From Brachionus plicatilis (taxonomy: Eukaryota; Rotifera; Eurotatoria; Ploima; Brachionidae), in NCBI GenBank assembly GCA_010279815.1, contig QEOQ01000552.1, positions 1,384,397 to 1,414,572 on the forward strand: 30,176 nucleotides of DNA, read 5' to 3'. The position numbers and the translations under genes are program-made. Position 1 is the first letter of the stretch, and each line of letters begins with the position of its first letter. Shown here in pieces: positions 1 through 8,247 of the stretch. The notes beneath the pieces are model-generated. The model searched no databases. It saw only the letters and a program-made list of their open reading frames with translations, and was not told where the DNA came from.

Positions 1-71
1 TAGCAAATTTTGAAAAACCAAAATTTAATTAATAGCGTCATCACTTAATTTTAAAAAAACGTTGAAAGTTG
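1..71 (+). repeat. ~70-bp direct repeat, copy 1
   Basis: This stretch is repeated with small indels at 1137-1205; both copies begin TAGCAAATTTTG and end CGTTGAAAGTT. Copy 1 runs directly into a reverse-transcriptase fragment, and copy 2 lies just before an ORF1-like fragment. The simplest reading is that it is part of the 5' leader of one non-LTR retrotransposon family, so the window holds pieces of two copies. The sequence upstream of copy 1 lies outside the window. Confidence 0.6.
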
Positions 72-72
72 T

Positions 73-830
73 GTGTTGGCAATGTCGCAATTCTTTGTAC
101 AAGTTGAACAATCCAAATCCATTTTATACTTAATCGAAACAGGAGTACCACAAGGCGCGATAATCTCACCGATTCTATTTTTAATTTTTATTAATGATCT
201 GATTGAATGTAATCGTTTTCCGAATCACTGCATCAAAAGTCTTTTATTTGCAGACTACTTATTTGCATTCAATAATGAAAAAAATATTAACAGAAACAGA
301 GTACAAATGCAGAGATATTTAAAAAGCATCGAAGATTGGTTCAACAAATGGAGGCTAACAACAGCTGGAAAAAAGTGTTCCTTTACAATTCATTCGAAAG
401 GTCCAATACCAAAAGAACTTAGCAAGTGGGGAGTTCAAATTATTTATTTTCAATGAAGCGATTCCGGTAAATCATAACCCCAAGTACCTGGGCATCAACT
501 TAGACCGTAATTTAAATTTCAAATATCATACCGAACTTGTAAGAGAAAAGTCGTATAAACTTTTGAATATTATTAAGTGTCCTACCTTTAAAAAATAGTC
601 GTTGAGTACAGAACGACAAATAAACGTCTATAAAGTATTAATCCGTTCGACCATGGAGTATGTTCCACAATTACTCCTAGTGAACGGCGAAAATATTGAA
701 AGACTACATGGAGTAGAATACAAAGCATTACAAATATTCCTAAAAGAGAGTCCTAGACGTTCAAATCTTTTTTTACACCACCTGAGTCAAGTCAACTATT
801 CATGATAACATTTACGCACTTAGTGAAAAG
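73..830 (+). pseudogene. non-LTR retrotransposon reverse transcriptase fragment (broken)
   Basis: The translation carries the palm motif GVPQGAIISPILFLIFINDL (about 142-201), typical of Jockey/RTE-like LINE reverse transcriptases, then the catalytic box as LFADYLFAF (about 244-270). The second aspartate of the usual F-A-D-D box is tyrosine, which should abolish polymerase activity. After a frame shift near 437-452 the thumb region continues in another frame (PKYLGINLDRNLNF at about 479-520) through an in-frame TAG at 596-598 to YKVLIRSTMEYVPQLL and a degenerate end near 805-830. No endonuclease domain lies upstream; the ~70-bp leader repeat abuts the RT region directly, so a large internal deletion is likely. 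Dead element. Confidence 0.85.
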
Positions 831-1136
831 TATTTTGAACAAAAATATTAAATAGTAACCCTCTAATTTTAGAACTCATCGAAAATCAAACAGTAACAAC
901 CAAAAGAAATACTCCTCTAGAATTACTCAACAGTGTTGTTTAAACTCATAAAAAAAAGAAAGAAAAAAAATTTTTTTCTTATTTTTTCATATTTTATTTC
1001 TTTTACTGGTAATTGTTATAAACTGATTAATTAAACTACCAACTAACTTGAAAACAAAAGAGTTCGCTCAAGCCTTCTCAAATCAATTAATAAACTAAAA
1101 AAACTATAGAAACTTTGGAAATATTGTCGCTTGGCT
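831..1136. other. AT-rich spacer between retroelement pieces
   Basis: Contains A-rich and T-rich runs (about 948-1005), possibly the worn A-rich tail of the upstream retroelement. No open frame or structured RNA was recognised. Confidence 0.4.
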
Positions 1137-1205
1137 TAGCAAATTTTGAAAAACAAAATTTTAATTTAATTATCATCTCGTAATTTTAAAAAACCGTTGA
1201 AAGTT
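1137..1205 (+). repeat. ~70-bp direct repeat, copy 2
   Basis: Second copy of the stretch at 1-71, with a few indels and substitutions. It precedes the zinc-knuckle ORF1 fragment at 1250, which supports a retrotransposon 5' leader origin. Confidence 0.6.
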
Positions 1206-1249
1206 AATAAAGTTTAATGTTGTTTTTGATGTTGCCCTAATCTTCGATC

Positions 1250-1890
1250 GTGAAATCAATAATAATGGAACCAATTTCAGGCTTGAAGATGCAAATAAAG
1301 TCCCAGATCTTAGAAGGTACTGTAATTTTCGTTTCCACTTCTTGTCCTCCGATTTCGAGAATCACTAGACTTGAAACCTTTTTTAATTCTGTTCGAATTG
1401 ATGGACTTAATATTGAACACATTACCGAAGCAAAATATAAAGATAGACCCGACAGGAAAAATGGTGTCAGAAGAGTGAAAATATCATTCCCAAAAGAAGT
1501 TGAGAACATTATTGGAATCTTGTCAGGCCCCACAATAATGTATGGTTTAAAGTGTGTTGTGTCAATTGTTGGACAATAGCAGATATGCTATTTCTGTGAT
1601 GATCAGGGACACACAATAGCGAAATGCCCTGCAAAGAAACACTATGCGAAAAGTGTCATCAGAAAGGACCCTTGACACAAGAATTCTCCATTGCCGAAAT
1701 GCTTAAGTCGCTTGAGAGGAAAAAGATTGAATACAACGATCTTAAGGATGAAATATCTTCAAATGGATTTTTCTCATTAATGATCGTGACAACTTTAATT
1801 TCTTTTTTTTGGTACCGACCATATTTTGAAAGAGGCAAAAAATGGATTTATTTATGTGTTTTGAATGTGAAATTTTTTAGAAATTTATAA
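1250..1890 (+). pseudogene. retrotransposon ORF1/gag-like zinc-knuckle protein (broken)
   Basis: The open frame from 1250 ends at a TAG (1577-1579). The same frame then continues with CYFCDDQGHTIAKC (codons 1586-1627), a perfect C-x2-C-x4-H-x4-C zinc knuckle. A second knuckle-like CEKCHQKGP follows in another frame (ORF from 1624), so there is also a frame shift near 1630-1660. It is followed by a charged helical stretch (LKSLERKKIEYNDLKDEISS) and then a hydrophobic tail that is probably not original. Knuckles after a basic/hydrophobic domain are typical of ORF1 proteins of non-LTR elements, which bind the element RNA. With the ~70-bp repeat upstream this looks like the 5' part of a 3'-truncated copy of the family that left the RT fragment at 73-830. 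Confidence 0.7.
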
Positions 1891-2234
1891 GAAATTCCGT
1901 CAAAACACGACGCAGCTTTGTTTTTTATTCCAATGAACAAAAAAGTGACTGTACAATGTTGATTTTTTTGAATATCAACTGTATAGAATTGTCTGTGAAG
2001 ATGACTATATTTAAAGTAAGAAGAATTATAATTTCTTGAAAGTTTTGAGATATGTTATGGTCAAAGCTTTTAATAGTTATTTCTATATCGAAATTTTAAT
2101 CAGGTTAATTCGATTTAGACTTTTAAACAATTTCCAGCACTCTTTCTTCGGCAGTTAAAAATTTTTAGCTTCAATATTAAGCCTTTTTTGATTGATTTAA
2201 AACTCTTTTTTCTTAAATAATATACTCTTTGTTA
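1891..2234. other. AT-rich spacer
   Basis: No convincing gene or repeat was recognised. It may include worn ORF2 sequence of the retroelement upstream, but no endonuclease motif could be read. Confidence 0.3.
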
Positions 2235-2236
2235 TA

Positions 2237-2633
2237 CAGTATGTTGCAAAGGTTTAGAAATTGACTGTTTTAATTATCTTAAATTGTTTATTTGTTGTAT
2301 TTTACGAAAAATTGAGTGCTAAAGAAAAAAAATAAAAGCACTAATTTGTAGAATTTTTTTTCCTCTACAATTTGATTTATGACACTCGGAATAAAAATAT
2401 AATTAACTTTTAAATATTTACAATGAAAAAACTTCCCCTAAAAAATAAAAAATAAAACTCGGTGCAAAAGTTTAGAAATTCGGGTAATTCAAAAGTTTTT
2501 GCAACCATTGCTACCTTTTTTCACACCTTTATGATTAATTCTTAAACAACTTCTAATTTTGAGCAAATTTTGCTCTTTAACTGTTTAATTTAAAAACTCT
2601 CCAACTCCTCACTTGGTCTCTAAATAACATTAC
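2237..2633 (+). repeat. left terminal inverted repeat of Tc1/mariner element
   Basis: 397 bp, reverse complement of 3210-3606. This is unusually long for the superfamily, where many elements have arms of tens to about 200 bp. Confidence 0.9.
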
Positions 2634-2635
2634 CC

Positions 2636-2899
2636 AGGAGGTTAGGATAAGCAAGTAAAATATTATGAGGTCTCTCCAAAAAAAGAGCTTCCTAACATAA
2701 TTAACAGTATTTTAATTATGTTAAGTATCTATTATTAACTTTTATAATTATAATTAACAATAATTGTCTCTGTATATACCACTTTTATCTTTTTTAGCTA
2801 TCTTTTATGTTTTGAAGCAGTCTTACCGCTGTATGAGACTCTAGGTTTTTTTTTTTTGGAGAGACTTCATAATATTTTACTTGCTTATCCTAACCTCCT
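2636..2899. mobile_element. nested foldback/MITE-like element
   Basis: About 264 bp. Its left end AGGAGGTTAGGATAAGCAAG and following bases (to about 2685) return as a reverse complement at about 2849-2899, giving ~50-bp arms. It lies immediately inside the left arm of the Tc1 element, so it was probably inserted later. The middle is AT-rich and non-coding. A clean target duplication is not visible, so exact ends are uncertain by a few bases. Confidence 0.7.
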
Positions 2900-2960
2900 T
2901 GGTCTTAGAATTAATATCAGTGGCAAGTTTTTGATAACTTGATGTAGGATATTTTCTAAT

Positions 2961-3116
2961 CTATCTAAAAATGTAATTTTCATCCCTTAAAGTTAGCTTC
3001 CAAGGTCTACTAGAACGGCTTCGATCAGAGACAGAACCAGTCTCTTCATATCGTTTCTTAGTTGAAGAGCCACATTTTGGAGATACACCTGACAACTTGG
3101 CTTTTTCGTTTTGCTT
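2961..3116 (-). pseudogene. Tc1-like transposase helix-turn-helix remnant
   Basis: Read on the minus strand, the 51 open codons include KKRYEETGSVSDRSRSSRPW followed by KLTLRDENYI. This closely matches the end of the first DNA-binding helix-turn-helix and the GRPR-like linker of Tc1 transposases (pattern KRYxETGSVxDRxRSGRPRKLT). The frame is closed by TAA just upstream (3117-3119) and TAG downstream (2961-2963). Only this N-terminal piece survives; the DDE catalytic part is gone. Confidence 0.8.
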
Positions 3117-3209
3117 TTATCTCAAATTTTTAGCAGAACCACAATCTACCATTTTTGTGAGCTAGACACATTTTTTTCACCCATTTTTTACCAAATTAAA
3201 GATTTTTAA

Positions 3210-3606
3210 GTAATGTTATTTAGAGACCAAGTGAGGAGTTGGAGAGTTTTTAAATTAAACAGTTAAAGAGCAAAATTTGCTCAAAATTAGAAGTTGTTTA
3301 AGAATTAATCATAAAGGTGTGAAAAAAGGTAGCAATGGTTGCAAAAACTTTTGAATTACCCGAATTTCTAAACTTTTGCACCGAGTTTTATTTTTTATTT
3401 TTTAGGGGAAGTTTTTTCATTGTAAATATTTAAAAGTTAATTATATTTTTATTCCGAGTGTCATAAATCAAATTGTAGAGGAAAAAAAATTCTACAAATT
3501 AGTGCTTTTATTTTTTTTCTTTAGCACTCAATTTTTCGTAAAATACAACAAATAAACAATTTAAGATAATTAAAACAGTCAATTTCTAAACTTTTGCAAC
3601 ATACTG
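3210..3606 (-). repeat. right terminal inverted repeat of Tc1/mariner element
   Basis: 397 bp, reverse complement of 2237-2633; ends at the TA duplication 3607-3608. Confidence 0.9.
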
Positions 3607-4389
3607 TATAAAATAGGGTTTGTGGTTATTTAATATTATCAGCAGGTTTGAACCCAGATTTGAGGGGTATTTGTGAGGAGTTGGTTAACAAACATACATC
3701 TTTGATTTAATTTTTTTAATTCGGTAGATTTGTTGTGGTTGTAGGGTGAACATATTCAGTACAAACTCTAGATACATCTGTTATTTAAGTCAGTTGATCT
3801 GAAATATTTTTTGCATTAGTTTGCATTTTGTAGAGATACAGTACAGATTTGAAAAGTGGATTTTGGTAAAATAATATTAAACTTGTTAATTCTTCATCAT
3901 TTTGAGGATCATCTGTTCTAATGAATCTTTAATCATTCCAAACCATTTCTATTGGGTTTAGATCTGGTGAGTAAGCAGGTGCTTTTACCTTGATATTAAA
4001 TTAAAACTTTGCAATTATATCTTATTATTTATTAAACTTTATTTTACCCAGTTAATTCTATTTGTTTCTAAAAAGGCTGTATATATGTATGACTTGTGTT
4101 TAGGATTATTGTCTTGGTGAAGTTTAAAATTTTCATTTATATTAGAAGCAACATACGGAAATAAATATTCTGCCAAAATATCTCTATACAAAAATTGGTC
4201 CGTATTTTCTTTAAAAATTTTTTAATTTGGAAATGATATCAAATTTTTAGTATTTAAATATACTTCGAATTCTGTAATTTTTTTTACGAGATATCCCACC
4301 CCAGAATGAATTTTACTCTTAAACTTAGATGTACATGGTATTGCTTCTGATTGAGAAGAGAAAAGTCTAAAATGGTATGTAGGTTTATC

Positions 4390-4443
4390 ATAAACAATAA
4401 AGCTTGTTTCATCTACATAAACAATAAAGCTTGTTTCATCTAC
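4390..4443. repeat. 27-bp tandem duplication in transposase
   Basis: Two exact 27-bp units (4390-4416 and 4417-4443). Read on the minus strand they duplicate nine codons that contain the catalytic VDETSF motif, so the pseudogene encodes YVDETSFIV twice. The frame is kept. Confidence 0.95.
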
Positions 4444-4636
4444 ATAAACATAATCTTCAAACTTACAGTTTTTTTGTCTAAGACACCAAATCAGACGAGT
4501 CAAACTAACTTATGCAGCTCTTTTAAGTTAGGTGCTTTTCTAAGTCGTCTACAAAGAAATTCTCAACGAGTTTAATTTTATTTTATTTAGTTTTGAAGGT
4601 TTAAAAGAATATGCTACCTAATTTAAATCTATATTT

Positions 4637-4658
4637 TCGTATCACACTTGCACTAATT
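4637..4658 (+). repeat. 22-bp exact repeat, copy 1 (copy 2 at 5826-5847)
   Basis: The same 22 bases (starting TCGTATCACACTTG) occur in the same orientation at 5826-5847. Flanks are unrelated. Copy 1 lies inside the helix-turn-helix region of the transposase pseudogene, read on the opposite strand. Confidence 0.9.
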
Positions 4659-4760
4659 TTTTTATCAAATTCTTTTTCTATTATTTTAGAAATTTAAGTA
4701 GATGATTCTAAACCTTTTTTCGGTCGTCGGATTCTTATGAGAAAAAAAGATTAATATTAA

Positions 4761-5162
4761 TAATTTCATATTCAAAAAAAAATATAATGATTACCCTAAT
4801 AAAATCTCCTAATTCTTTTGAAATGGACCATGAATTTTTGGTTTCTACTTGTTTCTTTCTTGAATTGCTTATTAGTTTTTGAATTTACTTTAGAACATAT
4901 AAAAAAAAACAAATAAAAAATTATTTAATTTTTTAACCCTATGGACAGCAAAATTTTTTTTGCATAAGACAAATTTAAACCTCTTTTAAATTTTTTTCAT
5001 CATATTTTATTTTCTTGTGTTAGGAAAGTATTTGTTTCAAAAACAATTCTTTTTTTGTTGTTTTAACTTTTTTCAAATTTAGTCGAGTCATTTTTTTTCT
5101 AAAATGAATAGTTTTTTCTAGCATTTCTATATATTTAGATTATTTTGGTTATCCTTTAAAAA
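4761..5162. other. AT-rich spacer
   Basis: Poly-A and poly-T rich; no gene, RNA or repeat recognised. It may include the 5' end of the minus-strand transposase gene. Confidence 0.3.
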
Positions 5163-5849
5163 ATGGCTGGGAAAGCAAAAGGAAAGAAAGAAAATGAAAA
5201 TCCAACCAAGAAAAAGGCTCGTTAAAAAGAAACTTCGTCTAGTGATTCAGATGACCAAAAACAAAAAACTAAAAAAAAGGATAAAAAAAGAGGAGTTTGT
5301 TGAAATTATTTCTATTATATACGACATTCCAAACCCTAACCAACCGTTTCATCATCTGCATGTAAAAATATCAAGTGTTGATATTTCAAAAATAAATTAT
5401 AAGCTAGATAAAGACGAGGTAAAAAATTAATTTAAAATTTTTTTTTATTATTCTTGTTAACATTTATATTCATTTTTTTTGTTACTTAAGGATACAAAAA
5501 TATTTAGTGAAGAAAATGAGCACTGTGTAGTAAATGCAATCATAACTAATGATACCATTTTCAAAGTGCCTAAACAAAAAGGATAATTATTTTACCAAGC
5601 AACCAAAAATGAAACTAATCAAATTTATATTAGGGACTAAATTTATCAAAGAAACTATCCATGATACCAAATCATCTGGTCTGGAAAACGCATTAAAAAA
5701 TGGCTAATGAACAATTACTTAAATTGAACAAAATCCAGACTAAGCTATTCAAAGAAATTGCAAATATTAAAGCTCAATTAACAGAATCAGTTGATAGTTT
5801 TCTATTTTCTTCAGCACAACCAACATCGTATCACACTTGCACTAATTAA
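5163..5849 (+). pseudogene. unrecognised gene remnant: Lys-rich N-terminus, one intron, several breaks
   Basis: Not assigned to a family. An ATG at 5163 opens a very basic stretch (MAGKAKGKKENENPTKKKAR) closed by TAA, continuing in the same frame as KETSSSDSDDQKQKTKKKDK. The frame then shifts (near 5290) to EEFVEIISIIYDIPNPNQPF and on to NYKLDKDE. A GT-AG intron (about 5420-5489) joins in frame to DTKIFSEENEHCVVNAIIT and ends at TAA near 5585. Further in-frame pieces follow, the last an open ATG-to-stop stretch of 49 codons (5700-5849) with helical character (MANEQLLKLNKIQTKLFKEI). The basic, Ser/Asp-rich start suggests a nuclear protein. It could be an accessory protein of a transposon or a dead host gene. 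The last codons contain the 22-bp repeat shared with the neighbouring transposase. Confidence 0.4.
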
Positions 5850-6200
5850 ATTTTGCCAAAAATTGTGTAATTTTATTTAAAGTTAAACGTGATGTTGGCA
5901 TTTTTGTAATTTTTCATAAAAAATTTAATTAAATATTAAACTCTTATATATTTAAATATATAAGAGTCAAATAAATATCTTATATATCTCTTATATACTC
6001 TTATATATTTACTCTCTTGCGTATAATCAATAATTTTCCATACAAATCATAAATTCGTACTGTGCATAAGTTCTGCAATTAAAAACAATTGAAGAAAAAT
6101 CAACAAATTCTCCCTCAATTTTTGATAAACAAATAAAAACGAGCGCTGTTCGAAAATAAGATTAAAAATTAGCGCTGTCAGAACGCCATAATTTAAAAAG
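5850..6200. other. AT-rich spacer with TATATA-rich tract
   Basis: Contains a run of ATATA/TCTTATA short repeats (about 5940-6015). No gene recognised. Confidence 0.4.
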
Positions 6201-6208
6201 ATTTATAC

Positions 6209-6977
6209 GGGTCTCCCCGGTAGTGTTATCAACTGATAACATAAGATGTTATCAAATATTGAGCAACCGATTTTGTTATCAAGGTGATAACAACTTTTGT
6301 TATCAATAGATTTTGTTATCAGTAATTTAATATTATTTAATATTAAAAATTTAGTGTTATCAATAAACTTATTATGTTATCAATTAACTTATTATATTAT
6401 CAAAAAAAATTAATTTTACATTTTTATTTATTTATAAAATTGATAAAAGAGAAATTATAAAAAAGTTAAAAGATGTTACATAAACTACTAAACTACTAAA
6501 GGGTACAACTTTAACTTTTATATAATTTCTTTAGTTTTTACCTAACTCTTTTAGCATTAAGTCGAAAACAATTTTTCAATTTTTTGAAAAATTATATAAT
6601 GTTTAACAAAATTTTACTCTCAAATTTTAATGCTTATTTTTTAAGCTTTGAATATTTTAAATTAGCTTAGTAAATTTACATCATTGAAAAAACTATTTTT
6701 TTCAAATAAAACTAAACATTATGTCATCAAAGCATATTTTGTTGTCACAAATAAAAATCACAAAAATTTTTTTGTTATCAAGTGTACAAATTTGTTATCA
6801 TGTGTACAAATTTGTTATCATGTGTACAAATTTTTTATCAAATACAGAATTATGTTATCTTTACTGATAACAAAATCTATTGATAACAAAAGTTGTTATC
6901 ACCTTGATAACAAAATCGGTTGCTCAATATTTGATAACATCTTATGTTATCAGTTGATAACACTACCGGGGAGACCC
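6209..6977. mobile_element. non-autonomous DNA transposon (8-bp duplication, 117-bp inverted repeats, GTTATCA array)
   Basis: Terminal inverted repeats pair 6209-6325 with 6861-6977, apparently perfect over 117 bp, beginning GGGTCTCCCCGGTAGTG. The flanks are an exact 8-bp direct repeat, ATTTATAC (6201-6208 and 6978-6985), as made by hAT, P or Merlin transposases. The element is packed with GTTATCA and its complement (about 19 exact copies by eye), and holds a ~20-bp tandem repeat (about 6773-6838, units TTTGTTATCATGTGTACAAA). Arrays of short motifs near the ends are known transposase-binding sites in hAT-type elements; that role here is inference. No transposase frame is present; an open frame at 6684-7019 runs through the arm and is not a gene. 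Confidence 0.92.
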
Positions 6978-8247
6978 ATTTATACAATTCCAATTGATAT
7001 AATAGGCTCTAATTTTTAATTTTTAATTTTTTTAAGTTCAATTTAAAATTTCAATTTTTTCTTTCATGAAGACCCTGGAGTCTACCCCTGAATTGTATTT
7101 ATTAATAAAAAATTTATTAAAAAATGAATAAAGGTTATCTAAAATTAAGAAAAATTTAAGTATTGAATTTTTAATTTTAATAATTTTTATTTAAAAAAGT
7201 AGAAAAGTATCAATTAAAAAAACACACAAAATAAGACTCGTTGTCATGGTTGCATAAGCTATCACTTAATGATTAACTCAATGCTTTGGCTTGTGACTTT
7301 TATTGCTATTTAAAAAAAATAAATAATTATTATTCAATTAATTTATCTGATTAATAATAAAATTAAATAAAAAATTTAAGTAAAATCGATCAATAAGAAT
7401 TAAATAATAAATTTAAAATTTGATGGCTTGTATTTAGAAGAAAAGTGCCTTTTTATTAAATTTGTTTAAAATGTTAATGAGTTTATGTAAATAATTTTAT
7501 TTACCGTGATTTTAATTTAACTTATTTGACTTTTATTTATTAAAAAAAAAAAACATGAAGGAAATGTATTTAATTGATAGCGTAAAATGGGAAGAAAATT
7601 TAATAAAAAGTTTTTTAAGTAGAAGAATTGACACGGTTGCTACCTTACAATTTCTCTCTTTTTTCCCTTAACTTCAAATAATTTAAAATCTTAAAATTGT
7701 AACTTTTTTTGAAAAAGCTTTGGCTTGGAAAAAACAATTAGATAACTTTCCTTAATATATAATAACTCTCTATTTGAATTTACTATACATTTTTTTCTCA
7801 TTCTTATAATTTCCTTATTTTTAACACAAAAATAAAATTTGCACATAAAAAATCTCTTTAAATATTCTGACCATTTTTTGGGAGCCGATTTATTAATAAA
7901 TTTTTTGGTTTTTAATTCGGCAAAAATTAATTTCGAACATTTAATTGAACAAAGAAAAAAGTTTAAACAAAGTAAATGATCCAGAAAAATTGGTCTAGAC
8001 TTCTATGCAACTTCCAAGCTTAAAAAAATTTCTTTGTCCCAATTCTTTACAATTTTTGTAAATAAAATTCAATTATTAAAATAAATATTTTTTCTCTAAT
8101 TTATTTATTTATTGAGTCCTTTTTATTTCAAATATTTTTTACTTTTATAAGCTATAAATAACTAAGATTTAAAATTTTTTCCGATAATAGCAATTACACC
8201 TAATTTATGAAGAAAAAAAAGTCTCAAATATCTAAGTTCCAATTTAA
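6978..8247. other. long AT-rich intergenic region
   Basis: No open frame of note. It holds an inverted copy (7990-8062) of a repeat found at about 10645-10727. Near the right end it carries TTTATT clusters (about 8099-8130) that read as AATAAA on the minus strand, probably the polyadenylation region of the channel gene ending at 8248. Confidence 0.6.
7990..8062 (-). repeat. dispersed repeat fragment (inverted copy of 10645-10727)
   Basis: Its reverse complement matches 10645-10727, including a 21-base exact core (GAAGTTGCATAGAAGTCTAG plus one base) and flanks of roughly three-quarters identity. Confidence 0.7.

Larger units (their letters stand above)
2237..3606. mobile_element. Tc1/mariner DNA transposon with 397-bp inverted repeats
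   Basis: The element starts CAGTATGTTGCAAA and ends with its complement, flanked on both sides by TA (2235-2236 and 3607-3608), the target duplication of the Tc1/mariner superfamily. The terminal inverted repeats pair 2237-2633 with 3210-3606 at a constant coordinate sum of 5843, so they are colinear over 397 bp with almost no change. The interior holds a nested foldback element (2636-2899) and a minus-strand transposase DNA-binding remnant (2961-3116). The catalytic domain is absent, so this copy is non-autonomous. Near-identical arms suggest recent insertion or homogenisation. Confidence 0.9.
3785..4760 (-). pseudogene. second Tc1-like transposase gene, decayed, with a probable intron
   Basis: Minus strand. 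The catalytic DDE/D signature is readable: VDETSF (first D, about 4400-4450), HQDNNPKHKSYIY (second D, about 4090-4125) and APAYSPDLNPIEMVWND (third acidic residue, about 3935-3988). A helix-turn-helix-like stretch, DKKISASVIRKYRFKLG, lies at about 4615-4670 after a basic RIRRPKK linker. Between the second and third catalytic motifs the family is contiguous, but here 59 bp (3989-4047) intervene with GT...AG ends. Removing them gives an exact in-frame NWVKAPAYSPD join. Damage: stop codons in the helix-turn-helix, a TAA directly after WND, and a 27-bp tandem duplication over the first catalytic motif (4390-4443). The open C-terminal frame ends at 3785. No terminal repeats were found, so limits are approximate. 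Confidence 0.85.

Noticed and set aside
5194..5430. Plus-strand ORF starting with KIQPRKRLVKKK
   Set aside because: Its first half is out of frame with the ATG at 5163. Only the second half (from EEFVEII) looks genuine, and it is included in the broken gene at 5163-5849.
6684..7019. 111-codon plus-strand open frame
   Set aside because: It runs through the tandem repeat and right inverted arm of the GTTATCA element and out past its end, with low-complexity content.
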